A DNA stretch of 64,000 bases from an uncultured Gemmatimonadales bacterium. GTDB taxonomy: Bacteria; Gemmatimonadota; Gemmatimonadetes; Gemmatimonadales; GWC2-71-9. The position numbers and the translations under genes were made by a program. Of this stretch, positions 27,859-36,848 are shown piece by piece (the stretch's first letter is position 1; each line of letters opens with the position of its first letter). The notes under the pieces were generated by a model, which worked only from the letters and a program-made list of their open reading frames with translations, was not told the DNA's origin and did not search any database. The DNA lies in NCBI GenBank assembly GCA_947259405.1, contig CAMYLY010000001.1:1-64000 (forward strand), in the 5' to 3' direction.

Positions 27859-29874
27859 CTGCGTCACCACCTTCCCACCTCGGCTGTGCTTCTTGAACCA
27901 CTCGCGCAGGTAGAGTTGAGTACGCATGAAGTTGGACGGGCGACTGCTCGTGCCGTGCCACTCGCTCTTGAAGCGGATCATCGCCGTCGGGACCTTCCGA
28001 TAGCGCAGCGCCTGGTAGTACTCCTCCGTCTGCGGCATGGGCGTGCGAAGATCGTTCTCGCCCGTCATCAACATCGTCGGAGTTTCGACATTCCCCACGT
28101 ACATGATCGGCGAGCGACGAAGGTGCTCCGACGGATCCTCCCAGGGCAGGTTGTCAAAGTTGCGGTACCAGCTCGCTCCGTCTGTCGTACCCACAAACGA
28201 AAACCAATTGGTGACCGGGCAGTTCGCTGACGCCGCTGCAAACCGATTCGTGTGCCCAACGACCCACGACGTGAGCACACCACCGCCACTGCAGCCATAC
28301 ACAAACAAGTTCTCCTCATCGACATACCCGCGGTTGACCACAGAATCGACGCCCGCCATCAGGTCGTCATAATCCTTTCCAGGATATGCGCGCTTGATTG
28401 CGTTCCCGAACGCGCTCCCATACCCCGAACTGCCACGCGGGTTGGTGTAGAGCACGACGTACCCGTTGGCCGCGTGATTCTGCCAGCCAAAATTGAAACC
28501 CACACCGTACATCCCGTGTGGTCCGCCGTGGATGGAGAGGATGAGTGGGTACTCTTTGGACGGGTCGAAGTCGGGTGGCTTGATGATCCACCCCTGGATC
28601 TGGTAATCGTCGACTGATGAGTACCACATCTCTTCGACCTCACCCAAGCGCACACCGTGCAACACGTCGTCATTGACACTGGTAAGTTGTTGCCGCTGTC
28701 CGTTGCGGAGGTTCAGCGTGATGACGTCGCCAGGCTCGTGCGGGCTGGTGAGCGTACCCACGGCCATGAGGTCGTCGGTCATACTGCCGATACTAATCAG
28801 GTGGTTCCCCTCGGTGACCTGCCGCACGCCCCCACGCGCGGACACGAAGAACACTTGACGGGTCCCACGATCGTTGGACGTGAAATACAAACCACTGTTG
28901 TCGGACGCCCAGCGCATGCCGGATGGCCGGCGGTCGAACCCCTCCGAGATCATGCGATGGCCGGTGCCATCGAGGTTCATGAGGTAGATCTTCGATGTGA
29001 TGTACGTATCGTCGGTCCAGTCGTAACCCGTGTAGGCCACCAGGCGGCCGTTCGGTGACACGACGGGGCCGCTGTCGGGTCCGTTCCGATCGGTCAGCTT
29101 GCGAATCGTCCCGTCGGAGACGCGAACGGCGTACACGTCAGATTGGCGCCAGTCGTGTTCTGCTTCCGGAACCCGGTGGCTCGAAAAGAGGACCTCGCTC
29201 GCATCCGGCGTCCACGCTGGTGACCCATGGCTCCAGTCTCCATCGGTGAGTTGCCGCGGTGTACCGCCCGTCGCGGAAACCACGAAGATGTGCCGGTATC
29301 CGTCATCGATGTAGCCGACCCGATCGCGGCGGTAGTTCAGCCGTGTCACGACCTTGGGTTCGCCAGTCCACTTTGCACCATCGGGCCTACCCGGCAACGA
29401 TACCCGCCACGATTCGTCACTCGGCACAGACATCGCGAAGGCGATATGCTCGCCATCCGGCGCCCAGCGAATCGAACCGGGTGATTCCTCGACGTGCGTG
29501 ATTTGCGACGTTGCTCCTTCGGCATCCATCCAGCGCACGAAGATCTGCGATCCTTCACCCTCGTTGTCGCTGCCCCGTGTGAACGCAATGCGGGTCCCGT
29601 CCGGCGACCACTGCGCGTTAGACCCGTCCGTCAGATACCGGTTCTTGGACCCGTCCGCGTTCATGATCCAAAGCTCGGAATCCCACCGGTCGTTGATCTT
29701 GTCCACACGACTTCGCGTATAGACGATCTGCTGACCGTCAGGTGAGATCTGCGGGCCTCCAACGCGTTCCCAATCGAGATACGTGGCGAGTTGAAGCGTC
29801 GTGGTTTCTTGGGCGAGCGCCACTGCGGGCCCCATCACGAGCACTAACGCCATGCGAGTCATGATTCGCATCAT
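27853..29874 (-). CDS. Secreted S9 family peptidase
   Basis: A 673-residue exported prolyl-oligopeptidase-type enzyme; GGGAGG lies just before ATG 29874. Signal peptide to about residue 21 (AVALAQE). Residues 35-400 form the Tol/WD40-like propeller (ISPDGQQIVY, WSPDGTRIAF, VSPNGRLVAY). Residues 430-665 are the hydrolase domain with oxyanion-side HGGPHG, nucleophile Ser529 in YGCSGGG, Asp608 in GEND and His640 in EWHGTS. The GCSGGG elbow differs slightly from the common GxSYGG. It is co-oriented with the FAH-family gene 17 bases upstream and probably expressed with it. Confidence 0.94.
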   Translation of the reverse strand: MMRIMTRMALVLVMGPAVALAQETTTLQLATYLDWERVGGPQISPDGQQIVYTRSRVDKINDRWDSELWIMNADGSKNRYLTDGSNAQWSPDGTRIAFTRGSDNEGEGSQIFVRWMDAEGATSQITHVEESPGSIRWAPDGEHIAFAMSVPSDESWRVSLPGRPDGAKWTGEPKVVTRLNYRRDRVGYIDDGYRHIFVVSATGGTPRQLTDGDWSHGSPAWTPDASEVLFSSHRVPEAEHDWRQSDVYAVRVSDGTIRKLTDRNGPDSGPVVSPNGRLVAYTGYDWTDDTYITSKIYLMNLDGTGHRMISEGFDRRPSGMRWASDNSGLYFTSNDRGTRQVFFVSARGGVRQVTEGNHLISIGSMTDDLMAVGTLTSPHEPGDVITLNLRNGQRQQLTSVNDDVLHGVRLGEVEEMWYSSVDDYQIQGWIIKPPDFDPSKEYPLILSIHGGPHGMYGVGFNFGWQNHAANGYVVLYTNPRGSSGYGSAFGNAIKRAYPGKDYDDLMAGVDSVVNRGYVDEENLFVYGCSGGGVLTSWVVGHTNRFAAASANCPVTNWFSFVGTTDGASWYRNFDNLPWEDPSEHLRRSPIMYVGNVETPTMLMTGENDLRTPMPQTEEYYQALRYRKVPTAMIRFKSEWHGTSSRPSNFMRTQLYLREWFKKHSRGGKVVTQQ

Positions 29875-29891
29875 GCCTGCCTCCCGGCCGC

Positions 29892-30722
29892 CTAATTCCC
29901 GGCGGCGGCTACTTGGTTGCGGAGAATTCCGACACCCTCCAGCTCGATTTCCACAACATCGCCGACCTGCATCGCGCGCGTCGTGCCCGGCGTTCCAGTG
30001 AAGATGAGGTCGCCCGGATATAACGTGATGTATCGACTGACATAGCTCACGATCGCGGCAACATCGAACACGAGATCCGCTGTGCGTTCCGATTGCCGGA
30101 CCTCACCATTCAGTCGAGTCTGCACGAGCAGGTCGTCATAGTCCAACCCGGCGGCGATCACAGGGCCGATGGGTCCAAACGTGTCTGACCCTTTGGCCCG
30201 CAGCCATTGGAGATCCTCGCGTTGCCAAATGCGCTCGGACACATCATTCCCGGCGGTTACACCGAAGACGTAGTCCCGTGCCTCAGCTTCCGGCACGTTC
30301 TTGGCCTTCTTCCCAATGACGAGCACCAGCTCCCCCTCATAGTGGAGCGATTGTGCATCGGGAGGCATGACGATATCCGCCCCGGGCCCAACGATGGACG
30401 TTGGGTACTTCGCGAACATGCCCGGGTAAGTCGGGACAGGACGTTCACCAATGTGACTACGGTAGTTCAGGCCTATCGCAATGACTTTGGAGGGGACCGC
30501 TGGTGCAAGCAGCTGAACCGCATCGAGCGGTACGGTCCGTTCCGTGAGTCGATGATCGCCAAAGAGATCGCCATCGACGACACGTATCTGGCTCCCGTCC
30601 AGCACTCCGTACGAGACCTGATTCTGATAGCTGTATCTGACGAATTTGGCCACGTGATCCTGCGCGATCGCCACGGAGGCAACACAAGTGAGGGATAAGC
30701 CGAGGAAGAGCGTTCGGCGCAT
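29892..30722 (-). CDS. Fumarylacetoacetate hydrolase family protein with signal peptide
   Basis: 276 residues. The C-terminal 200 residues are a canonical FAH/MhpD-type domain: IAIGLNYRSHI, HYEGELVLVIGK (metal-binding Glu residues), VFGVTAGNDVSERIWQ, KGSDTFGPIGP and GDLIFTGTPGT. Family members are cytosolic Mg-dependent C-C hydrolases, isomerases or decarboxylases acting on 2,4-dioxo acids. Unusually, this protein begins with a classical signal peptide (MRRTLFLGLSLTCVASVAIAQ), so it should act in the periplasm. It precedes the S9 peptidase gene by 17 bases on the same strand. The start is supported by the perfect signal peptide. Confidence 0.9.
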   Translation of the reverse strand: MRRTLFLGLSLTCVASVAIAQDHVAKFVRYSYQNQVSYGVLDGSQIRVVDGDLFGDHRLTERTVPLDAVQLLAPAVPSKVIAIGLNYRSHIGERPVPTYPGMFAKYPTSIVGPGADIVMPPDAQSLHYEGELVLVIGKKAKNVPEAEARDYVFGVTAGNDVSERIWQREDLQWLRAKGSDTFGPIGPVIAAGLDYDDLLVQTRLNGEVRQSERTADLVFDVAAIVSYVSRYITLYPGDLIFTGTPGTTRAMQVGDVVEIELEGVGILRNQVAAAGN

Positions 30723-30764
30723 GAAGCCGCCTTGTTCAGAATGTCAGAGAAGGTATCCCGCCGT

Positions 30765-30836
30765 CCACCATCCCCGCCATCCCTGCTGCCCCTCTATCCC
30801 TTCTATCCCTTCTATCCCCTCTATTATCTTCCCCCC
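30765..30836. repeat. Tandem period-9 CTCTATCCC array in a divergent promoter region
   Basis: Eight 9-base units in register: CCACCATCC, CCGCCATCC, CTGCTGCCC, CTCTATCCC, TTCTATCCC twice, CTCTATTAT, CTTCCCCCC. The array sits between the divergent starts of the FAH-family gene (30722) and the second metalloprotease (30867). It is one-sided, with no opposing arm, unlike the copies at convergent gene ends. Confidence 0.85.
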
Positions 30837-30866
30837 TCCTAACACACCACCAACAAGGAACCATCC

Positions 30867-33350
30867 ATGTCGAGACGTTTTGTCCGGGCACTCGGATCCA
30901 CCGCGCTGATCGCCGCTTTCGTGGCATGTACGGGAGCACAGGCCGAAACAGCCGCGAGACCCGAGGGGCAGCAGGGCCCCGGCCAGCGACCCAGCGGCCG
31001 CAGCCAAGACGAAGAACCCCAGAGTTACAGTGACGTCATCACTGACAAGGCGGTGACGGATTCTGGGATGTTCCACGTCCATTGGGTCGACGACGAACTG
31101 TTTTATGAGATCCCGGTTGGTATGATCGACGAGGAGATGTTGCTCGTGTCACGTGTGGCCCGTACCGCCACCGGCGTGGGCTACGGCGGCCAGAAGTTCA
31201 ACACGCAGACGGTGCGGTGGCAGCGCAACAAGAAACAGATCCTCTTCCGGACGTCTGCGCACGTCAACGTCGCCGACGATTCATTGGCCATCTCGATGGC
31301 AGTCGAGAACTCGAACTACGAACCGGTGATCCGCGCGTTCGACATTGAGACATGGAACGATGATTCCACGGCCGTCGTGATCGAGGTAACACCCCTCTTT
31401 GCCACCGATATCCCGGTCCTCGGACTGAGCCAGGGGCGACGGACGGCCTATGGAGTCCGACGGCTCGATGCCGATCGGTCGTTCGTGCAGAGTGCCAAGA
31501 GCTTCCCACGAAATGTCGAAATCCGAAGCGTCCTGACCTACGATGCGACGCGGGCGCCCTCGAACGCGTCAACCGGCACCGTCACCATCGAGATGAACCA
31601 CTCGATGATCCGGCTGCCGGAAGTCCCGATGCAGGCGCGCCTCCGCGACGACCGCGTCGGATTCTTCAGCATCACCCAGACCGACTACGGCCTCGACGAG
31701 CACCGTGCGGCCACCCGAACCTATATCACGCGCTATCGGTTGGAGCCCAGCGATACTGCCGCCTTTCTGCGAGGCGAACTCGTCGACCCCATCAAGCCGA
31801 TCGTCTACTACATCGACCCTGCCACGCCCGAGGTATGGCGCCCGTACATCAAACAGGGGATCGAGGACTGGCAGGTCGCATTCGAAGAGGCGGGATTCTC
31901 CAACGCGATCATCGCGCGTGACCCGCCGTCGCCGGAAGAGGATCCCGAGTTCAGCCCTGAGGACATTCGATACTCGGTCATCCGGTACTTCCCCTCGGCC
32001 GTACAAAATGCCTCCGGACCGCACGTCCACGATCCCAGATCTGGCGAGATCCTGGAGAGCGACATCAACTGGTATCACAACGTGATGAACCTGCTGCGGA
32101 ACTGGTACTTCGTGCAAACGGCCGCAGCGAATCCCGACGCCCGGAACGCCAAGATGAGTGATGAGACGATGGGTGAGTTGGTGCGATTCGTCGCGGCGCA
32201 CGAGGTTGGTCACACTATCGGGCTCCAGCACGCGATGAAACAGAGCTCTGCGTATCCTGTGGATTCACTGCGCTCACCATCGTTCGTGTGCGAAATGGGC
32301 AACGCCCCCTCTATCATGGACTATGCGCGATTCAACTACGTCGCGCAGCCGGGTGACGGCATCGACTGCTGGTTCCCAGGGGTTGGTCCCTACGACAGAT
32401 ATGCGATCGGGTGGGGCTATCGTCCGATACTCGACGCCGATTCACCCGACGCCGAGCGAGCAACACTGCACCAGTGGATCATGGACGCAGACAACAAGAT
32501 GTTCCGCTATGGCCCGTCGCTTCCGTTCGATCCAGACTCGCCCAGCGAGGCGTTGAGCGATGACCCAGTGCGCGCAAGCGAGTTCGGCATCGCCAACCTC
32601 AAGCGCATCCTCCCAAACATCCCGTCGTGGGCGCAGCAAGACCTTGAGGATTTCTCGCAGATCAACGAGCTGTACAACAACGTGATCGCGCAATGGAATC
32701 GCTACATGGGTCACGTAGCGGCGCTGATCGGCGGCGTGTACCGGACCGCCAGAACGCAAAGCGAAGGCCGGCCCATGTACGAGTTCGTCCCCGCCGAGCG
32801 GCAGCGCCAGGCAATGGCGTTCTTCGAAGAGCACGCCTTCGCCACACCAACGTGGATGTTGGACGAGAACATTCTCTCGAGAGTCGAACATGCCGGCGCC
32901 GTCGAGCGGATTCGACAACGGCAAGTGAGTGTGCTCAACAATGTGCTGGATCCGTCACGCATGCAGAGATTGATCGAAACCGCGGCGCGCAACGGCGGTG
33001 ATTCGTACGGGCTCGGCGAGATGATGGGCAACCTGCGTGGAGCCGTGTGGAGCGAGCTCGCGGGGGGGAGTTCGATCGATGCCTACCGCCGCAATCTCCA
33101 GCGCGGATACATCGAGCGGATGCATTGGCTCATGACGGAGGAACCACCGGCGCCCCCGGCGTTCTTCGCGGCGTTCTTCACGCGCGTCGACGTCAGCCAG
33201 TCCGATATCCGGCCATTCGTACGGGGTGAACTGACCGTGCTCAAGAGTGAGATCCAACGCACCCTGCGCCGCAATCTGGACCGAACCACCAGATACCATT
33301 TGGACGACGCGATCGTCCGCATTGACGCGATTCTGGATCCGAATGGATAG
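30867..33350 (+). CDS. Secreted zinc metalloprotease of the DUF5117/DUF5118 type (paralogue)
   Basis: 827 residues with a signal peptide ending in the GAQAE region, then a Gln/Gly/Pro-rich linker (residues 35-55). The domain order matches the 25259 gene: DUF5117-like part with SYSDVITDKAVTDSGMF and YEIPVGMIDEEMLLVSR, an HDPRSGEILESDI segment, and HEVGHTIGLQH (Zn ligands His445, His449, His455; Glu446), then SIMDYARFNYVAQP, which contains the Met-turn. It is probably a periplasmic or secreted peptidase. Its TAG stop (33348-33350) is the first unit of the large inverted repeat. The two paralogues bracket an S9 peptidase and the secreted FAH protein. Confidence 0.93.
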   Translation: MSRRFVRALGSTALIAAFVACTGAQAETAARPEGQQGPGQRPSGRSQDEEPQSYSDVITDKAVTDSGMFHVHWVDDELFYEIPVGMIDEEMLLVSRVARTATGVGYGGQKFNTQTVRWQRNKKQILFRTSAHVNVADDSLAISMAVENSNYEPVIRAFDIETWNDDSTAVVIEVTPLFATDIPVLGLSQGRRTAYGVRRLDADRSFVQSAKSFPRNVEIRSVLTYDATRAPSNASTGTVTIEMNHSMIRLPEVPMQARLRDDRVGFFSITQTDYGLDEHRAATRTYITRYRLEPSDTAAFLRGELVDPIKPIVYYIDPATPEVWRPYIKQGIEDWQVAFEEAGFSNAIIARDPPSPEEDPEFSPEDIRYSVIRYFPSAVQNASGPHVHDPRSGEILESDINWYHNVMNLLRNWYFVQTAAANPDARNAKMSDETMGELVRFVAAHEVGHTIGLQHAMKQSSAYPVDSLRSPSFVCEMGNAPSIMDYARFNYVAQPGDGIDCWFPGVGPYDRYAIGWGYRPILDADSPDAERATLHQWIMDADNKMFRYGPSLPFDPDSPSEALSDDPVRASEFGIANLKRILPNIPSWAQQDLEDFSQINELYNNVIAQWNRYMGHVAALIGGVYRTARTQSEGRPMYEFVPAERQRQAMAFFEEHAFATPTWMLDENILSRVEHAGAVERIRQRQVSVLNNVLDPSRMQRLIETAARNGGDSYGLGEMMGNLRGAVWSELAGGSSIDAYRRNLQRGYIERMHWLMTEEPPAPPAFFAAFFTRVDVSQSDIRPFVRGELTVLKSEIQRTLRRNLDRTTRYHLDDAIVRIDAILDPNG

Positions 33351-33484
33351 AAAGGATAGAGGGGATAGAGGGATAGAACTGCGTGGGGACTAGACCGGGC
33401 CGCTCCGCCTAGTCCTCACGCAGTTCTATCCCCTCTATCCCCTCTATCCCTTCTATCCATTCTATCCCTTCTTCCTTCTATCCC
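33341..33484. repeat. Large inverted repeat built from GGGATAGAG units
   Basis: The left arm 33341-33395 and right arm 33407-33462 are reverse complements over about 56 bases with three mismatches and one single-base gap; the loop is only about 11 bases. The outer two thirds of each arm are 9-base units of the GGATAGAAG or GGGATAGAG type, and the inner third is a non-repetitive segment around CTGCGTG and ACTAG. Further units continue to 33484. The TAG stop of the plus-strand metalloprotease (33348-33350) and that of the minus-strand tryptophanase (33478-33480) are both formed by GGATAGAA units. It should form a very stable RNA hairpin from either strand. Confidence 0.93.
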
Positions 33485-34836
33485 ACCTCCTCAAATTCCG
33501 CCGTAAAATGCCGCAGATACTGCGGTGAGTTGGTCATGCGGAGACCCGGAAGCTCGTGTCGCCGCGCGAAGACAGCCGCACTGGCTTCGATGACATAGTC
33601 GATGTGGCTCTGCGTATACACACGGCGCGGGATGGCCAGACGGACCAGTTCGAGTGGTGGCGGGTGCCCGTCGCCGCCAAACATCACGCTGCCCACCTCG
33701 ACCGCCCGAATGCCTCCCTCGCGGAAGAGAGCACAGACGAGCGCTTGTCCTGGGAAGCACGGTGCCGGAATGTGATTGCAGCACGCCGCCGCGTCGATGT
33801 AGATGGCGTGGCCACCGGGTGGCTCGACGATCTGATACCCAAGGTCCAGGAGCCGCTCGCCGAGGTACTCGGTGGCCCGGACGCGGTAGGCGAGGTAATC
33901 CTCGTGCACGACCTCCTCGAACCCTTGCGTCATGGCTTCCAGGTCGCGTCCGGCCAGACCGCCGTAGGTGACGAAGCCCTCCGTGAGGATCAAGAGCGAG
34001 CTGGCCCGTTCTGCGAGCGCGTCATCGCGTAGCAGGAGCACACCACCGATGTTGACCAATCCGTCTTTCTTGGCCGAGATCGTCGCGCCATCCACGAGGT
34101 CGAACATCTCCCGCACGATGTCGCGCACCGCCCGATTGCTGTAGCCCTGTTCCCGCACCTTGATGAAATACGCGTTTTCGGCAAAACGACAGGCGTCCAG
34201 GAAGAAAGGAATCCCATGCCGATCACAGACGCGCCGCACTTGCTTGAGATTCTCCATGCTCACCGGCTGGCCACCGTCCGAGTTGTTCGTGACCGTGACC
34301 ATGCAGAGCGGGATTCGGCCTGCGCCGACGTCTTCGATCAAGGCTTCGAGCTTGGCGAGGTCGATATTGCCCTTGAAGGGATGGCGACATCGCGGATCCA
34401 GCGCTTCGTCGATGACCAGATCGACGGCTTCCGCTCCGGAATGCTCGATGTTGGCGCGGGTGGTGTCGAAATGATTGTTGTTGGGGACCACCTTTCCCGG
34501 TCCGCCGACCAGTTCGAACAAGATGCGCTCACTGGCCCGACCCTGGTGTGTCGGCAAGATATGGTCGAAGCCGGTGAGTTCCTGGACCTTCGCACGGAAG
34601 CGGAAGAAGCTCTCCGCACCGGCGTAGGACTCATCGCCCTGCATCATGGCAGCCCACTGCAAGCTGCTCATCGCCCCAGTGCCACTATCGGTCAAGAGAT
34701 CGATCAGGACATCTCGCGAGTGGATATTGAAAACGTTGAATCTCGCCTCGCGAAGCACTTGCTCCCGATGCGCCGGCGTGGTCATCCGGAGCGGCTCGAC
34801 GACCTTGATGCGGAATGGTTCGATGATCGTCTTCAT
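33478..34836 (-). CDS. tnaA: Tryptophanase (beta-eliminating lyase)
   Basis: A 452-residue PLP enzyme of the tryptophanase / tyrosine phenol-lyase family. Visible motifs are EPFRIKVVEP, IDLLTDSGTGAMS, PTHQGRASE, DACRFAENAYFI and the PLP lysine in SAKKDG (Lys257). In tyrosine phenol-lyase Arg381 binds the phenol ring. The aligned position here, in IRAVEVGS, is Val381, as in tryptophanases, and NHFDTT also matches tryptophanase. It would convert tryptophan to indole, pyruvate and ammonia in the cytosol. No TnaC-like leader or permease is adjacent. The last residues and stop fall inside the repeat at 33463-33484. Confidence 0.9.
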   Translation of the reverse strand: MKTIIEPFRIKVVEPLRMTTPAHREQVLREARFNVFNIHSRDVLIDLLTDSGTGAMSSLQWAAMMQGDESYAGAESFFRFRAKVQELTGFDHILPTHQGRASERILFELVGGPGKVVPNNNHFDTTRANIEHSGAEAVDLVIDEALDPRCRHPFKGNIDLAKLEALIEDVGAGRIPLCMVTVTNNSDGGQPVSMENLKQVRRVCDRHGIPFFLDACRFAENAYFIKVREQGYSNRAVRDIVREMFDLVDGATISAKKDGLVNIGGVLLLRDDALAERASSLLILTEGFVTYGGLAGRDLEAMTQGFEEVVHEDYLAYRVRATEYLGERLLDLGYQIVEPPGGHAIYIDAAACCNHIPAPCFPGQALVCALFREGGIRAVEVGSVMFGGDGHPPPLELVRLAIPRRVYTQSHIDYVIEASAAVFARRHELPGLRMTNSPQYLRHFTAEFEEVG

Positions 34837-34963
34837 AGTCTGAAATGTCTGCCGTGAGGTTGAAGAGACCGTGAAGTCCCATTCAGGCCGTCTTGGACCT
34901 TCATAGTCGATTCATGTTCTGCTCAATCGCGCTGCGGTCAGATTGACGGTGGGAGGAACCACG

Positions 34964-36841
34964 GTGGAACAGGATGACACGCGGCCCGCGCTCGCGGACC
35001 TCCAGAAACGACTGAACGAAGTGCGGCAGCATGCAGCCGAGGTTGAACGCGGGTTTGCGCCGGCAATCGACGCCGTGGATCCGTGCTTCCGCGAAAGTGC
35101 GCGGAACCTCGTGCACTATCTCGCGCTGCGCCACTTTGATCTGCGTGACATCCAGGGTCACCTGAGTGCGATGGGACTCTCGACGCTCGGTGACGTCGAA
35201 GCGCACACGATGGCCAGCATTGATGCCGTGCGTGGCGCACTCGAACCCGCCGCAGTGGATAATGCTTCGGTATCACCCGGTGTTCGGATCGAAGAGGGGC
35301 CCGAGCTGCTCGTCGCGAACACCGAGGCATTAATGGGCACGCAGCGTGACGACCGTTACGTCCGCATCATGGTCACGATCCCTACCGAGGCTGCCGAGAA
35401 CTACGACGTCGTGCGGGACCTTATGACGTCCGGCATGGATTGCGCGCGCATCAATTGCGCCCGTGACGATGAGACGACGTGGACAGGGATGGTCGAGCAC
35501 ATCAAGCGAGCCAAAGAGGAGCTCGGTCGAGACTGCAAGATCTTCATGGACCTGGCGGGACCGAAACTCCGCTTGGGCGGCCTCGAGCCCGGCCCCCGGG
35601 TCACGTCCTGGCAACCGACGTTCGATGCACGAGGCAAAGCGACCGCGCCAGCCGCGCTATGGTTCGCGCACGAGCACTTGCCGCGACCCTCGAAGGCGGA
35701 CGCTGTGATTCCCGTTTCCGCGTCGTGGCTGGCCCAAGCACAACCCAACGACTGCGTACGGTTTCGCGACGCCAACGGAGTCGATCACGAGATCGTGATC
35801 ACGAACGTGCAAGACGATGGATGCCTCGGTGAGATCTGGCGCGCCGCACATATCGAAACGGGAACGGAACTCGAGCTTCACCACACACACGGCGAGCCTC
35901 CGACGGACCCCACCACGCGCGTCAGCATCATGCCTGAGGTCGAGGTGCCACTCTGGCTCGCCGTCGGCGATACGCTCGTGCTGCACAAGGACCAACGGCT
36001 GGGTGAGCCGGCGGTTCGCACCCCTGACGGAACGCTGGTCGACCATGCGCACGTCTCGTGCACGATGCCTGAAGTATTCGACGACGTGAACGTGGGAGAC
36101 GCCGTGATGATCGACGACGGCAAGATCTCCGGCATCGCCCGCTCAGTTACTGGAGATGAAATCCGCGTCGCCGTTACGCTGACCAAGCCCGGGGGGCAGC
36201 GGCTCCGCGGTCATAAGGGCATCAACTTTCCAGATACGCATCTCCACGTATCGGCCATTACCAGGAAGGACCTGGCAGATCTCGACTTTGTCGTGCGTCA
36301 CGCCGACGCTGTAGACATGTCGTTCGCCAACGAGCCTGGTGACGTGCTGACGCTGCTCGACGAACTCGAGAAACGTGACGGGCGTAGACTTGGGTTGGTG
36401 CTCAAGATCGAAACCAAGCGTGGGTTCTACCAGCTTCCCTGGCTCTTGCTCGCGGGGATGCAGGGGTATCCGATCGGCGTGATGATTGCTCGAGGGGATT
36501 TGGCGGTCGAGTGTGGGTGGGAGCGTCTTGCCGAAATGCAGGAAGAGATCCTGTGGTTCTGCGAGGCCGCACACATCCCGGTCATCTGGGCGACCCAGGT
36601 CCTCGAGCATCTTGCGAAGAAGGGATTTCCGTCACGAGCGGAGGTGACGGACGCCGCCATGGCCGAACGCGCCGAATGTGTGATGCTCAACAAGGGCCCC
36701 TACATCCTGCGGGCCGTCGAGACACTCGATCATATCCTGCGCCGCATGGAAGAACATCACGAAAAGAAGATCATGCGCCTGCGTCGCCTGACCTTGGCCC
36801 ACGCCGCGCAACGCCGCCCCGACGGGCAGCCCGCCGGGTAA
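34964..36841 (+). CDS. Atypical pyruvate kinase family protein
   Basis: 625 residues from GTG 34964, six bases behind GGGAGGA. Residues 1-120 are a helical extension not found in standard enzymes. The pyruvate-kinase barrel follows: VTIPTEAAENYDVV, FMDLAGPKLRLGG, MIDDGKI, KGINFPDTHLHVSAITRKDLADLDFV, VLKIETKRGF, IARGDLAVECGWERLAEMQEE and ATQVLEHLAKKGFPSRAEVTDAA. About 100 residues are inserted in the B-domain region, and the usual C-terminal allosteric domain is absent (the protein ends soon after VMLNKGPYILRAVETL). Catalytic Lys and metal-binding Glu motifs appear conserved, so catalysis (PEP plus ADP to pyruvate plus ATP) is plausible. Confidence 0.85.
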   Translation: MEQDDTRPALADLQKRLNEVRQHAAEVERGFAPAIDAVDPCFRESARNLVHYLALRHFDLRDIQGHLSAMGLSTLGDVEAHTMASIDAVRGALEPAAVDNASVSPGVRIEEGPELLVANTEALMGTQRDDRYVRIMVTIPTEAAENYDVVRDLMTSGMDCARINCARDDETTWTGMVEHIKRAKEELGRDCKIFMDLAGPKLRLGGLEPGPRVTSWQPTFDARGKATAPAALWFAHEHLPRPSKADAVIPVSASWLAQAQPNDCVRFRDANGVDHEIVITNVQDDGCLGEIWRAAHIETGTELELHHTHGEPPTDPTTRVSIMPEVEVPLWLAVGDTLVLHKDQRLGEPAVRTPDGTLVDHAHVSCTMPEVFDDVNVGDAVMIDDGKISGIARSVTGDEIRVAVTLTKPGGQRLRGHKGINFPDTHLHVSAITRKDLADLDFVVRHADAVDMSFANEPGDVLTLLDELEKRDGRRLGLVLKIETKRGFYQLPWLLLAGMQGYPIGVMIARGDLAVECGWERLAEMQEEILWFCEAAHIPVIWATQVLEHLAKKGFPSRAEVTDAAMAERAECVMLNKGPYILRAVETLDHILRRMEEHHEKKIMRLRRLTLAHAAQRRPDGQPAG

Positions 36842-36848
36842 GTCTATC

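Noticed and set aside
30765-33484. CRISPR array
   Set aside because: The repeats are 9 bases long, directly adjacent and without spacers; no cas genes are present.
33478-34836. Tyrosine phenol-lyase
   Set aside because: The ring-binding Arg381 of that enzyme is Val here, and the N-terminal and mid-region motifs fit tryptophanase better.
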